Source: Prochlorococcus sp. AG-402-O16 (GTDB lineage: Bacteria > Cyanobacteriota > Cyanobacteriia > PCC-6307 > Cyanobiaceae). Taken from it: a stretch of 64,000 nucleotides of DNA. Below, piece after piece: positions 35,892 through 44,879 of the stretch (positions are counted from its first letter, which is position 1; each line of letters begins with the position of its first letter). Location: positions 24,589 to 88,588 of the forward strand of contig QCIY01000006.1 of NCBI GenBank assembly GCA_003216415.1. Direction: 5' to 3'. Position numbers and translations under genes: made by a program. The notes beneath the pieces were generated by a model. It was given only the letters and a program-made list of their open reading frames with translations. It had not been told where the DNA came from and did no database searches.

Positions 35892-36557
35892 ATGAATTTT
35901 TTAACTCATCAACTATTGAATTCTGAAGAATTAGATATTCTTAGGAAATCATTAAACAAAGAAGAGAAATTCTGGCAAGATGGCAAGCAAACTGCTGGAA
36001 AACATGCCGCAAAGGTGAAAAATAATTTACAACTTAGAAGAGATTCAGATTTATCAAAAAAGTTTTCTGGATTAATCACAAAAAAGATTCTTAGTAATGA
36101 TTTAATTAAGAGCTTCGCTTTACCTAAAAAAGTTCATGGAACAATCTTCTCAAAATCTAAAAGTGGGATGAAATATGGGCGTCATATTGATAACGCTTAT
36201 ATGTCATCTGGAAGAGCTGACTTATCTTTTACAATATTTTTAAGTAACAAAGAAAACTATACAGGTGGTGAATTATCAATTGAGAGTTTCAACTCAGAAA
36301 AAATATTTAAACTGGACGCAGGGGAAATAATAGTTTATCCAAGTACATATTTACATTCAGTAGAAGAAGTGATTTCTGGTGAAAGATTAGTATTTATTGG
36401 TTGGATTGAAAGCTATGTAAAAAGCATTGAAGAAAGAGAATATTTATTTGATATAGATGCCGCTGCCAGATCATTAATTACTAAATATGGCAGATCGGAG
36501 GAAGTAGACCTCATCTATAAATCGTATTCCAATCTTTTAAGAAGATTAGGAGATTAG
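35892..36557 (+). CDS. piuC: PiuC/YbiX-type Fe(II)/2OG-dependent PKHD hydroxylase
   Basis: 221 residues. The iron facial triad is visible: HID in KYGRHIDNAYM and His in STYLHSVEEV; the 2-oxoglutarate Arg is in GERLVFIGW. FTIFLSNKENYTGGELSIE and the C-terminal DIDAAARSLITKYG belong to the PKHD hydroxylase family, whose members are usually iron-repressed and next to iron transport genes. It starts 102 bp from the divergent futA start, matching this pattern. Confidence 0.9.
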   Translation: MNFLTHQLLNSEELDILRKSLNKEEKFWQDGKQTAGKHAAKVKNNLQLRRDSDLSKKFSGLITKKILSNDLIKSFALPKKVHGTIFSKSKSGMKYGRHIDNAYMSSGRADLSFTIFLSNKENYTGGELSIESFNSEKIFKLDAGEIIVYPSTYLHSVEEVISGERLVFIGWIESYVKSIEEREYLFDIDAAARSLITKYGRSEEVDLIYKSYSNLLRRLGD

Positions 36558-36636
36558 TCTTGAATCATTTTATACATTACATAGAAAAACTTTTTCTAAA
36601 TAACTAAAATAAAAAATATTGATTCAGAATTTATCA

Positions 36637-36876
36637 ATGCCAAAAAAAAGCTCAATTGCAATATTTTTAGCTGCAACAAGCGCTCTAGCTATCTCATCTG
36701 CAGAAAATACAACCCTAAAAGCGGGAGAAAATGATTTAGGAGGTTTAAAAGAATGGAATACTGATATGCCTCTTGATGCTGATTTCAAATTAGATGCTAG
36801 AGCTCAAGAATTAGCAGATGAGTCTGCAGAATCGAGTGTTTGCATACCTATAGGTGAAGGAGAGAATTGTTGGTAA
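36637..36876 (+). CDS. Small secreted hypothetical protein
   Basis: 79 residues from the ATG at 36637 (the frame is open to a TTG at 36619). An N-terminal signal peptide (MPKKSSIAIFLAATSALAISSA) is predicted, with cleavage near residue 22. The mature part is acidic, with a C-terminal Cys pair (VCIPIGEGENC). It ends just before a strong terminator. No family is recognised. Confidence 0.6.
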   Translation: MPKKSSIAIFLAATSALAISSAENTTLKAGENDLGGLKEWNTDMPLDADFKLDARAQELADESAESSVCIPIGEGENCW

Positions 36877-36892
36877 GTTTAATTTAAACACT

Positions 36893-36926
36893 TAAAAAAA
36901 AACACCCTAGATTGGGTGTTTTTTTA
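36893..36926. terminator. Bidirectional terminator between the small secreted protein and the porin
   Basis: AACACCC / GGGTGTT (36901-36907 with 36914-36920) flanked by eight A on the left and seven T on the right, so it can serve both converging genes. Confidence 0.85.
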
Positions 36927-36956
36927 TGTCATATTAGTTTTAAGTAAAACTAATAA

Positions 36957-38249
36957 TTAGAATTTGAACTTTGTAGTAAGAAGCATACCAAATATGTCAT
37001 CTTCTTCGTCTGCTGCAATGTCATTTCCACCAAAGATAGCAGGTGTTATTTCCATTGAATCATTTGGTCTGAAGGAATAATAAAGTTCCCAAACTTGAGG
37101 ATCAACTTCACCAGTTGCTCCACCACCTTGAACCTCAGTAGCTGCTAAAGGTTGTGTGAATGCAAAACCGATTCTGTCATCAGCTTGGATCATATCTTTC
37201 CAAGTAAATCCTACAAAGTAACTAGTTGCTTCTGTAGTATTACCAGCAGTAAATACTCCACCGTAAGATTTAGTATCATAACCGAAAGAAATATCAGGTA
37301 TGTTGGTACCGTATTCCTCTGGCATCCAGTAAGCTCTTAGAGCTAAACCATTTGAATCTCTAGCTACTTGCCTACCTAATGCAGTAGCGTTGTAATCATG
37401 AGCTGTCCAGTTGCGAGCAGTGGATAAAGTTCCTGAGACATGCCATCTATCAGCAGTATATGCAAGCTGTGTATCCCACTTCAATGGGCTATCAGGAGAG
37501 AAGAAACCTTCGTCCTCATCAGCTTCCTTATCAACCACGCCGGTAGCAAAACCAAATCCATTATCAAGTTCGTACTTAATTCCAAGACCTACATCAGTAC
37601 TTGCTCCAAAGTTACTATTTCCACCAAGTTTGAAAGATTTAAGTGCGCCTGGTTTGTAAATAGAAGGAGTGATATACATGTAATAGTTTTCAATCCTTGG
37701 ACCTACAAAGGCTGTAATTTTTTCACCAACTGGGAAGGTATACCACATTTTATCTACCTCAAGTAGATCACTATTATCTTTAGTCTCTATATGGTAAAAG
37801 TACTTGTTTTTCCATACATCACCTTGTTCACCAGTTTTAAGACGAACATAAAGATTATCATCGCCTGTAAAACTTGTATTTAAGTCCCATTTGTATGTGT
37901 AACCTGTTGAAGTACCTTCATCAGTTGCATTTCCTGTTATTTCGTCAGCACCATCAATTGCACCGACCCACATAACAGCAACACCACCCATAACGGTAGT
38001 ATCTGAAAAGGTGCCAGCTTCAAAAATATTTTGTTGAACATCAAGACCGTTATTACCGCCTTTAATGTTTGCTACATCACTAATATCGTTAGTGAAAGTT
38101 TTGCTGTCAAATTTTGGAGATTTCTTTTTTTTGCTACGAGAGTAGCTATTCATTTCCTCAATATTGACAATATCGGAAGCCTGAGCAGTCATTGGAGCTA
38201 ATAAGCTCAAAGTTGCCCCCGCCACCAACATTTGTTGGAAGAGTTTCAT
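36957..38249 (-). CDS. Som-type outer-membrane porin without SLH domain
   Basis: 430 residues. Signal peptide ending QAS (about residue 25), then a short polar linker with a Lys-rich stretch (SKKKKSPKF), then a beta-barrel ending in Phe (LLTTKFKF), the porin C-terminal signal. NWTAHDYNATALGRQVARDSNGLALRAYWMPEEYGTNIPDISFGYDTKSYGG and GFTWKDMIQADDRIGFAFTQP match the cyanobacterial Som/iron-uptake porin family. Larger family members have an SLH domain and coiled coil after the signal peptide; both are missing here. Its 5' leader contains an sRNA-complementary site. Confidence 0.86.
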   Translation of the reverse strand: MKLFQQMLVAGATLSLLAPMTAQASDIVNIEEMNSYSRSKKKKSPKFDSKTFTNDISDVANIKGGNNGLDVQQNIFEAGTFSDTTVMGGVAVMWVGAIDGADEITGNATDEGTSTGYTYKWDLNTSFTGDDNLYVRLKTGEQGDVWKNKYFYHIETKDNSDLLEVDKMWYTFPVGEKITAFVGPRIENYYMYITPSIYKPGALKSFKLGGNSNFGASTDVGLGIKYELDNGFGFATGVVDKEADEDEGFFSPDSPLKWDTQLAYTADRWHVSGTLSTARNWTAHDYNATALGRQVARDSNGLALRAYWMPEEYGTNIPDISFGYDTKSYGGVFTAGNTTEATSYFVGFTWKDMIQADDRIGFAFTQPLAATEVQGGGATGEVDPQVWELYYSFRPNDSMEITPAIFGGNDIAADEEDDIFGMLLTTKFKF

Positions 38250-38253
38250 TTTG

Positions 38254-38262
38254 CCTCACACA
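38254..38262 (-). promoter_or_regulatory. Predicted sRNA-binding site at the porin ribosome-binding site
   Basis: The minus strand reads TGTGTGAGG five bases before the porin ATG, overlapping the ribosome-binding region. It is a 9-nt perfect complement to CCTCACACA in the loop of the sRNA at 28346-28420. Pairing would block translation. Yfr1 has been shown to repress som porin mRNAs through this motif in MED4 (established knowledge, recalled). A short hairpin ACCCA/TGGGT lies further upstream at 38271-38285. Confidence 0.65.
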
Positions 38263-38393
38263 ATATAAAAACCCAGGATTTGGGTACTTATACTGTATCG
38301 GAGGTAACCAAAAAATAAAGCCATATAAGTTTCAATTAGGTGTAACTTTTGATACATTGACTCCTATTGCTTCTTTTTAAAAATTATCTACAT

Positions 38394-39263
38394 TTAATTC
38401 TTAATCAGTGGATAGTCTAAGGATTCTCTTTCCGATACCCATGATGATGCAACTTCTCTAGCTAATTTTCTAATCTTTTCAATGTATTGAGCGCGATCTG
38501 TAACTGAAATAACTCCCCTTGCATCAAGCAAATTAAAGGTATGACTACATTTTAGAACAAAATCAAGAGCGGGATAAGTTAATTTTTTAATGATTAAAGA
38601 ATTTGCTTCATCTTGATAAATTTCAAATAATTTCCTGAGATTATCAGGACTAGAACCATTAAAATTATATGAACATTGACTTTTTTCAAATTGAAGCCAA
38701 ATATCACTATATTTCAGATTTTTGTTCCAATCTAAGTCCCAAATACTCTCTTTATCCTGCAAGAACATTGCGATCCTCTCTAATCCATAGGTGATTTCTA
38801 TGGGAATTGGATTACAATCTAATCCCCCGCATTGCTGGAAATAGGTAAATTGAGTAACTTCCATACCATCCAACCAAACTTCCCAACCTACTCCCCAGGC
38901 ACCAAGAGTTGGTGACTCCCAGTTATCTTCCACGAATCTAATATCATGATTTTTAGGATTAATTCCAAGGGACTCCAATGATATTAGATATTTTTCCTGT
39001 ATTCCGTCTGGTGATGGCTTAATTATTACTTGATATTGAAAGTAATGTTGAGCCCTATTGGGATTATCGCCAAACCTTCCATCTGTTGGCCTTCTACATG
39101 GTTCTGAATATGCAACACTCCAAGGTTCCGGTCCAATAGCCCTTAAAAAAGTATGCGGATTCATCGTCCCAGCCCCTTTTTCAGTATCATATGGTTGCAT
39201 TATTAAGCACCCTTCTTCAGACCAGAATTTATTTAAGTTTTGAATTATATCCTGAAAAAACAT
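38394..39263 (-). CDS. glyQ: Glycyl-tRNA synthetase alpha subunit
   Basis: 289 residues, class II. Begins [70 protein letters not shown], the family hallmark, with motif 2 ([11 protein letters not shown]) and motif 3-like GLERIAMFL. The alpha subunit carries the active site and pairs with a separate beta subunit (glyS), which is not in this window. It is a single gene on the minus strand, followed by a 145-bp gap to the porin. Confidence 0.97.
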   Translation of the reverse strand: MFFQDIIQNLNKFWSEEGCLIMQPYDTEKGAGTMNPHTFLRAIGPEPWSVAYSEPCRRPTDGRFGDNPNRAQHYFQYQVIIKPSPDGIQEKYLISLESLGINPKNHDIRFVEDNWESPTLGAWGVGWEVWLDGMEVTQFTYFQQCGGLDCNPIPIEITYGLERIAMFLQDKESIWDLDWNKNLKYSDIWLQFEKSQCSYNFNGSSPDNLRKLFEIYQDEANSLIIKKLTYPALDFVLKCSHTFNLLDARGVISVTDRAQYIEKIRKLAREVASSWVSERESLDYPLIKN

Positions 39264-39465
39264 CTATTTAAAAGTCTAAAAATTTAGAGCATTACCATAA
39301 AATATAATAACAAAACTGCCTGAAAAGAAGAACAAAAACAATTTATTAAAAAATTATCGATTTTGATTAACAACAGTAATAATCAAATCTAGTTTCCAAA
39401 ATAAATTTACAGCTAAAAAATTCTTTGCACTAACAATTTTTGATTAAAAAATCTAAAAATAATTA

Positions 39466-39852
39466 TTAAGTAAAAAAATCAAGGGGTAATGGTCCATAAG
39501 TATTTGATTCTTGAGCATCTTTTTCATACTGACATGTTATTAAAATTCCTTCTCCCAAACCGTTTTCAGATCTAACGAAAACATTGCCAGTTTTTTGATT
39601 ACCTTTTAAAAAAACACTTCCATCAGCATGAAGGGAATCTAAATTTCCAAATTTAATTGTGGAATATTTTTTAAGAATTGATTGCAATGCTTCAATAGCC
39701 TCAGTATCACAAGATGCCATTATCCCTATTGTTATCCAATCTGCATTAAGAATATTTGCTTCTATTTCTTCTAATAGTTTTTTTACTTGAATACTGCCTA
39801 ATTGTGGCGCAGTCCTAAGACTATTTAAATCATCTAACTTATTTATTTCCAT
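39466..39852 (-). CDS. DUF1824 family protein
   Basis: 128 residues, cytoplasmic. The segment TAPQLGSIQVKKLLEEIEANILNADWITIGIMA and VRSENGLGEGILITCQ are characteristic of the cyanobacterial DUF1824 family, whose function is unknown. It lies 26 bp after the MIF-like gene on the same strand and probably belongs to the same transcript. The 202-bp gap to glyQ holds nothing that I recognise. Confidence 0.75.
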   Translation of the reverse strand: MEINKLDDLNSLRTAPQLGSIQVKKLLEEIEANILNADWITIGIMASCDTEAIEALQSILKKYSTIKFGNLDSLHADGSVFLKGNQKTGNVFVRSENGLGEGILITCQYEKDAQESNTYGPLPLDFFT

Positions 39853-39878
39853 TCAAAAAATAACTAAAATAATAATTC

Positions 39879-40211
39879 TTAACCAAAGGTTCTTCCATTC
39901 CAAGCCCACATTGAAGCAGGTACATCCTCGAAAGAAATATAAATCTTATCTATTGGAATTCCGATCTTCTCATATATAAAATTAGATATTGGCTTTGCCA
40001 TTTCTAAAGGATATAAGGAGCCTATTGACTTAATCTCTAAAAAGCAACAAGGACTTTCATCTACAAAATACATTTCGGAATTATCATCTAATTTGGCCAT
40101 TACAAATCTTTTTGATTTATTTGTTAAAGATGAAACTAATATTGAAATTTCTTCAAGAAATTTTTTCTTATCAACTACTTTAGCTGATGTAGAAACATTA
40201 ATGTAAGGCAT
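39879..40211 (-). CDS. MIF/tautomerase-superfamily protein
   Basis: 110 residues. Starts Met-Pro (MPYINVSTS), so the catalytic N-terminal Pro would be exposed after Met removal, as in macrophage migration inhibitory factor and phenylpyruvate tautomerases. IYISFEDVPASMWAWNGRTFG at the C-terminus is the MIF-family end. Cyanobacterial members are known from Prochlorococcus; the biological substrate is uncertain. It is 2 bp after the 56-aa gene. Confidence 0.88.
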   Translation of the reverse strand: MPYINVSTSAKVVDKKKFLEEISILVSSLTNKSKRFVMAKLDDNSEMYFVDESPCCFLEIKSIGSLYPLEMAKPISNFIYEKIGIPIDKIYISFEDVPASMWAWNGRTFG

Positions 40212-40213
40212 AT

Positions 40214-40384
40214 TTATGCAGCCATATAATCTTTTTGAGAATCACTCTCTATATAAATAGTTTTAGCTTTTAAAACTTTTTTTGAAGAAAGATAGGCCAT
40301 ATCGTAAGAACTTATTCCGTTTTTATAGGGATTGAAAAGGGCATTTTTAGATCTACTCTTTTTGCCCCGTTTGAATTCAATCAT
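40214..40384 (-). CDS. Small basic hypothetical protein
   Basis: 56 residues, ATG at 40382-40384, stop at 40214-40216, only 2 bp before the MIF-like start, so the two are probably coupled. N-terminus MIEFKRGKKSRSKN is strongly basic and could bind nucleic acid; the rest (NPYKNGISSYDMAYLSSKKVL) is soluble. No family recognised. Confidence 0.6.
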   Translation of the reverse strand: MIEFKRGKKSRSKNALFNPYKNGISSYDMAYLSSKKVLKAKTIYIESDSQKDYMAA

Positions 40385-40489
40385 TATTAATTAAATTATT
40401 AATTAATAATTTAACTTTTTTTTAATAGATGTCTAGTTTTTTTAAAAATCTTTATTAATTAAAGGCAAAATACATCTTAAAAACACGAT

Positions 40490-41179
40490 ATGAATATCTA
40501 TTTACTAAATTTAAAATGCAATTCAATATTAGTAATTTTGGATGTTTTAAATAATTATCAAAGAAAAAAACTTGATGAGAGTAATGATGCAGAATTTTAT
40601 TCTGACCCTAAATTTGTTTATCATCTAGATGCAAATTTCAGGCAATATTTATCAAATATTTATAAAAATGAAATTGCAGATTATTCAACTGTCCTAGATT
40701 TAATGTCAAGTTGGGACAGTTATTTACCTGTAGAGAAAAAATATAAAAAAGTTATCGGGCATGGATTAAACAAACAAGAATTAGAAAAAAACAAAATTTT
40801 TGATAATTATTGGATACAAAATTTCAATTTTAATCAAGAAATACCCCTTGATAATGAGAGTATTGATTATTGTTTAATGGTGGCCGCTTGGCAATATTTA
40901 CAATATCCAGAAAATTTAACCAAAGAAATTACAAGGATTTTGAGTGGTCAAGGCAAGTTTATAATCTCTTTTTCAAATAGAGCATTTTGGCATAAAGCTC
41001 CCAATATATGGACTACTTCTACTGAGGAAGAGAGAGTCAAATATGTGAGAAAAGTATTAATAACAAACGGATTTAATGAACCAAAAATTATTCAAAAGTT
41101 TAATCAACCAGGTCTAGATAATATATTTAATTTTTTTAAAAAAGATCCCTTTTATTGTTTAATAGCTACAAAAGAGTAA
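40490..41179 (+). CDS. Class I SAM-dependent methyltransferase-like protein
   Basis: 229 residues. VLDLMSSWDSYLP is a methyltransferase motif I variant, VIGHGLNKQELE is the acidic-loop region, and LDNESIDYCLMVAAWQYLQYPENLTKEITRILSGQGKFIISF matches the Methyltransf_11 motif IV-V region. The Gly-rich loop of motif I is not canonical (DLMSSWDS instead of DxGxGxG), which is common in this subgroup. The substrate is unknown. Divergent from the 56-aa gene. Confidence 0.72.
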   Translation: MNIYLLNLKCNSILVILDVLNNYQRKKLDESNDAEFYSDPKFVYHLDANFRQYLSNIYKNEIADYSTVLDLMSSWDSYLPVEKKYKKVIGHGLNKQELEKNKIFDNYWIQNFNFNQEIPLDNESIDYCLMVAAWQYLQYPENLTKEITRILSGQGKFIISFSNRAFWHKAPNIWTTSTEEERVKYVRKVLITNGFNEPKIIQKFNQPGLDNIFNFFKKDPFYCLIATKE

Positions 41180-41276
41180 ACAATAACTTGATTACATTTG
41201 TAAACAAATCTAAAAATTAGAATCCATAGCCATACTTTTAAATTTTTACTAACATTGGATAGTTAAAATTAATCAT

Positions 41277-41522
41277 ATGGGTTCTAAAAGAGAAAAATAT
41301 CCTGAGAAATGTCCTTGGGATCTAGGACCTAATCAGCATTTAGCCAAAGAAGAAAACTGGACTTTAAGATTAGGCGAGGCAAACGTATGTTTTAGCAAAA
41401 ATAAACTTGATAATAATTATTTCCATGTAATTAGTAATGAGAATGAAGAGCAAATTTTAGCCTTTAGAGCTAGAATCCTTTATCAAAAACTACTTGATAA
41501 AGGTTTTAGATTGGTTGAATAA
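41277..41522 (+). CDS. Small hypothetical protein
   Basis: 81 residues, no recognised domain. Soluble, with a Pro/Cys-containing N-terminus (YPEKCPWDLGPNQHL) and a C-terminal helix (AFRARILYQKLLDKGF). Codon use is like its neighbours. Converges with the DUF3386 gene, leaving 5 bp between the stops. Confidence 0.55.
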   Translation: MGSKREKYPEKCPWDLGPNQHLAKEENWTLRLGEANVCFSKNKLDNNYFHVISNENEEQILAFRARILYQKLLDKGFRLVE

Positions 41523-41527
41523 AAAAC

Positions 41528-42181
41528 TTAGTTCAATAAACGTATATCTTCGAAAACAAACTTTTGGATTTCTTCTTCATGATTTTGGTTTAAGTATTTT
41601 ATTGTTCTAGAATTTAAAATCCAATAATCTCCTTTTCCTATATTTATAAATTCATCATTGAATTCCAGTTTTTGTGAATTTGCTTTTAGTGAATCTGGAT
41701 CAATTTGTTGACTATTGTATTTTTTACTGAGGGTACCTATTCCTGTATCTAAGAATTCTTCAACAAAAATTTCAATTATAGTTCCATGGATTCTTCTATA
41801 AACCATATTAATGCAGTCATTTTGAACTCTATATTTATCACCTTCATTTTTGCCACTTATTATCATTTCAATGCCTTTTTCTGAACTTTTAAGTAAATTA
41901 AAATTATTTTCTGAATGAACAGATTGGAATTCTCTCTTTACCCTGTGTATGCATACTTCAAATAATTGAGAGGAAATACTTTTAACAATTTTCTCATCAT
42001 CTATTTCTTTAATATGTGGTTTAAAGCCTTTGTCTAATAAGAAATTACCTTTATGAATATTGTTATTAATTAATAAAATACACTTACCTTGGTAACCATT
42101 AAATTCATTATTCCAGGTATACCTATTTTCGTAAGCCTTTCGAAAAACCTCTTTGCAATTAATCTCTTTAAATTTCTCCAT
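41528..42181 (-). CDS. DUF3386-like cyanobacterial protein
   Basis: 217 residues. The start, with VFRKAYENRYTWNNEFNGYQGKCILL, resembles the cyanobacterial DUF3386 family (AFENRYTWD-FPGYxA pattern). No signal peptide or membrane segment. Function is unknown. It lies downstream of the pcbA terminator, so it should have its own promoter. Confidence 0.7.
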   Translation of the reverse strand: MEKFKEINCKEVFRKAYENRYTWNNEFNGYQGKCILLINNNIHKGNFLLDKGFKPHIKEIDDEKIVKSISSQLFEVCIHRVKREFQSVHSENNFNLLKSSEKGIEMIISGKNEGDKYRVQNDCINMVYRRIHGTIIEIFVEEFLDTGIGTLSKKYNSQQIDPDSLKANSQKLEFNDEFINIGKGDYWILNSRTIKYLNQNHEEEIQKFVFEDIRLLN

Positions 42182-42210
42182 TTAATTTTTAAATCATATA
42201 AAAATTCTAC

Positions 42211-42248
42211 AAAAAAAAAACCTCTCATTGATAAAGAGAGGTTTTTTT
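42211..42248 (-). terminator. Rho-independent terminator of pcbA
   Basis: CCTCTC / GAGAGG stem (42221-42226 with 42236-42241) flanked by ten A on the left and seven T on the right. It lies 12 bp after the pcbA stop on the minus strand. Confidence 0.9.
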
Positions 42249-42259
42249 AATAAATAAAA

Positions 42260-43318
42260 CTAGTTTTGTGTAATTTTTGTATTTTCTATATTGTCAAATG
42301 CTTGACCGATTTTCTTAAAGTCAAATCCCATAGCTCTTAATGCATGCCAAAGATGACCTTGTAAGAAAAAGAAACCCAAGTAAAAATGAGTATTTGCTAG
42401 CCAAGCTCTTGAGCTATAAGCTCCCGAGCCTAAATCTACCGTATCAGTAAAATAAGGGGCAAATTCAAATTGAAGTTTTAATGGCTCGCCATATAGATCA
42501 ACTGGATATATGGTTGTATTGGAAGCACACCAAAAAGCAGCTACAAAAGCCATATAAGAAACACCAACTACTGAGTAGGACAAAATAGCCTCAGCACCGA
42601 GTAATCCTTTTCCTTTAAATTCTGTATATTCTCCAAATTGTTTAGTACAAATATGGAAAACTCCACCAATTATTTCTAGGAAAGCGAGGAAAGCATGTCC
42701 TCCCATAACATCTTCTAAACTATCTATTTTTAAAAAATCAAATTGATGATTCCAAATAGCAGCAATATCTAAATTGTAAACAACTTGCCTAGTAGATCCT
42801 ATAGCTGGGTCATAAATTCCATGAATGCGAGCCCATTCGACAAACATTATTGCTCCAAGCCCAAGAAAGATCAGATGATGGCCAAGAATAAAAGTTAATT
42901 TATCTGGATCATCCCACTCAAAATCAAATTTTTGTGGCTTACTATTCTCTGGATAGTCTCCAAGATCACCTGCAAATTTATTGGAATGTAATAATCCACC
43001 AGCACCTAATACCGCTGAGAAAATTAGATGCAGTGTGCAAATAACTACAATTCCATATGGTTCTGTAATAACACCATTTTCAACGCCACCAATTCCAATA
43101 CCCGCAAGGTGAGGTAAAACAATTGCTTTTTGTGCACCCATTGGAATACTGGCGTCGTAACGTGCCAATTCGAATAATCCAAAAGCTCCTGCCCAGAACA
43201 TCATTAATCCTGCATGTGCTGCATGAGCTGCTATGAATTTACCTGAACGGCCAACAACACCAGAATTTCCTGCATACCAGTCATAGGTGACATCAGATTT
43301 CCCGTAAGTTTGTAACAC
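42260..43318 (-). CDS. pcbA: Divinyl chlorophyll a/b-binding light-harvesting protein PcbA
   Basis: 352 residues, six membrane helices, homologous to CP43/IsiA but without the large lumenal loop between helices 5 and 6. Conserved His ligands occur in IAAHAAHAGLMMFWAGAF, VLPHLAGIGIGG, ILGHHLIFLGLGAIM, GGHAFLAFLEIIGGVFHI and FFFLQGHLWHALRAMGF. A single pcb gene of this type, next to flavodoxin, is typical of high-light Prochlorococcus, where Pcb serves photosystem II. It ends at a strong terminator. Confidence 0.96.
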   Translation of the reverse strand: MLQTYGKSDVTYDWYAGNSGVVGRSGKFIAAHAAHAGLMMFWAGAFGLFELARYDASIPMGAQKAIVLPHLAGIGIGGVENGVITEPYGIVVICTLHLIFSAVLGAGGLLHSNKFAGDLGDYPENSKPQKFDFEWDDPDKLTFILGHHLIFLGLGAIMFVEWARIHGIYDPAIGSTRQVVYNLDIAAIWNHQFDFLKIDSLEDVMGGHAFLAFLEIIGGVFHICTKQFGEYTEFKGKGLLGAEAILSYSVVGVSYMAFVAAFWCASNTTIYPVDLYGEPLKLQFEFAPYFTDTVDLGSGAYSSRAWLANTHFYLGFFFLQGHLWHALRAMGFDFKKIGQAFDNIENTKITQN

Positions 43319-43359
43319 TTGATTTAAATAAACAGCATGTTAAACATATTGCTAATCAG

Positions 43360-43412
43360 TATGTTTTTTACATGTTCTTTACAGATTTAATTACTTATGT
43401 AAAAAAAACATA
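43360..43412 (-). repeat. Long inverted repeat between isiB and pcbA
   Basis: TATGTTTTTTACAT (43360-43373) and ATGTAAAAAAAACATA (43397-43412) are inverted repeats of 14 matched bases (with two extra A) around a 23-base loop, on the minus strand between the flavodoxin stop and the pcbA start. It could end isiB transcripts, form a 5' leader structure on pcbA mRNA, or bind a dimeric regulator. Confidence 0.5.
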
Positions 43413-43460
43413 TTAAGAGAGAACAAATGTTACAAATCAGAAAGTAATATCTTTGATAGC

Positions 43461-43985
43461 TTATGCCAACGAAGGGATTTCACCCTTTAGCTGAGAAGCC
43501 CATGTTTCAAGACGTGAATCAGTCAAATCAGATTCACTATCCTCATCAAGAGGCAATCCACAAAAACTTTCTCCAATGACGCTTTTGGACTCATCAAATG
43601 TATAAGATGATTTATCTACATAACCGACCATTTCGGCACCTGCTTTCGTGAAGTAGCTATGAAGTTCTTCCATGGCATCACAATAATTTTCTGTATAGGT
43701 AGAAGAATCTCCTAAACCAAAAATTGCAACTTTTTTCCCTGATAAACTTAGTTCACCAATATCCTCCAATATTGAATCCCATGCAGTTCCTGATCTTTCT
43801 TCATCTGCTCCGGTATTCCAGGTAGGTATACCACAGATAATTCCATCAAGGCCTTCAAATTCTGAAAGATCATCAACATCAGATACATCTTTAGGTGCTT
43901 CTGCTGAAGAAATAAAGTTGTGAAGACGATCTGCTACGTCTTCAGTTTTTCCAGTTGTAGTTGCGTAATAAATTCCTACAGTCAT
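43461..43985 (-). CDS. isiB: Flavodoxin
   Basis: 174 residues. FMN phosphate loop YYATTTGKTEDVADRL (near residues 6-21), the Trp-containing loop GIPTWNTGADEERSGTAWD and the Tyr-containing loop GLGDSSTYTENYCDAMEEL stacking on the flavin. It replaces ferredoxin as the photosystem I acceptor when iron is scarce; in Prochlorococcus it is often expressed constantly. The loop insertion typical of long-chain flavodoxins is present. Adjacent to pcbA on the same strand. Confidence 0.97.
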   Translation of the reverse strand: MTVGIYYATTTGKTEDVADRLHNFISSAEAPKDVSDVDDLSEFEGLDGIICGIPTWNTGADEERSGTAWDSILEDIGELSLSGKKVAIFGLGDSSTYTENYCDAMEELHSYFTKAGAEMVGYVDKSSYTFDESKSVIGESFCGLPLDEDSESDLTDSRLETWASQLKGEIPSLA

Positions 43986-44127
43986 AACTTCAAAATGTTT
44001 ACCTTAAAATAATAAAATCTAAAAACGATAAATAAACTTTTTTAAAAACTTTTTCATGTAAAATTTTATACTAATCCAAGTAAGAAAATTTTTTTTAGAA
44101 TAACTTAAATTCTTCTTTATAAAGAAT

Positions 44128-44862
44128 ATGACTAACAAATTTCAAAATGATATAAATAATCTAGTTGAAGAATTTAACTTTAAAAGTGCGAAACTCTTTA
44201 AATTTATAGTTTTATTTGGTTTATTAGGAGATTTTGACAGCATTGAATATGCAATTAATTTGAAAAATTTTATCGAAAAACATCAAAATAAAAATTTAGA
44301 TATCTTTGCCATTGCTATTGGCAGTCAAAAAGGTAAAGAAAAATTCTGTAAGTTTACTGGCTTTCCTGCAGAAAATTTAATAGTTGTCTCTGATAACCAA
44401 ATCCATAATAATCTCAAAGTCTCAAGAGGTTTAAATATTGGTTTAGGAGGTTGGATTAATATGCTTCTTATGTTATCTGGAATAAATTCTTTTAAAACAA
44501 TAAAAGAAGTTATTAGAGGCTATACAGGAGACCGTAAAGCAAAGCAAATTTATTCAGAATTTGAGAAAATTGACGTTTTAAAATTTCTAAATATTTCAGG
44601 TAGTTCTTTCAGGCAGGTTTTCGGTGATGGTTATTTGAGACCATTTGAATTAGCAACATTTAGATTAAATAATATGAATCAAATAATCCAAAATTGGGGT
44701 GATTATATTCTTAATGAAAAATACCTGCCTCAAAGAGGAGCGTCTTTTTTATTAAACAAAAGAAATCAAGTTATTTATAAATTTTTTTCAAGTGATGTAC
44801 TTGGATATTCATCAAATATGAGGGATCCTTTAGGATTTTTATCTGATTTAATAAAAGAATAG
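44128..44862 (+). CDS. AhpC/TSA-type thioredoxin-fold protein (peroxiredoxin-like)
   Basis: 244 residues. The segment IFAIAIGSQKGKEKFCKFTGFPAENLIVVSDNQIHNNLKVSRGLNIG resembles the peroxiredoxin-like (PRXL2, AhpC/TSA antioxidant) family, which has a thioredoxin fold without the classical peroxidatic motif. FGLLGDFDSIEYAINLKNF precedes it where the CxxC/PxxxTxxC motif would be. Hence redox activity is uncertain. SemiSWEET follows 17 bp downstream, likely co-transcribed. Confidence 0.6.
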   Translation: MTNKFQNDINNLVEEFNFKSAKLFKFIVLFGLLGDFDSIEYAINLKNFIEKHQNKNLDIFAIAIGSQKGKEKFCKFTGFPAENLIVVSDNQIHNNLKVSRGLNIGLGGWINMLLMLSGINSFKTIKEVIRGYTGDRKAKQIYSEFEKIDVLKFLNISGSSFRQVFGDGYLRPFELATFRLNNMNQIIQNWGDYILNEKYLPQRGASFLLNKRNQVIYKFFSSDVLGYSSNMRDPLGFLSDLIKE

Positions 44863-44879
44863 TTTTTAAAAACCTTTTT

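Noticed and set aside
36619..36636. TTG start six codons upstream of the small secreted protein
   Set aside because: The ATG at 36637 gives a standard signal peptide with basic N-terminus; the extension would precede it with uncharged residues.
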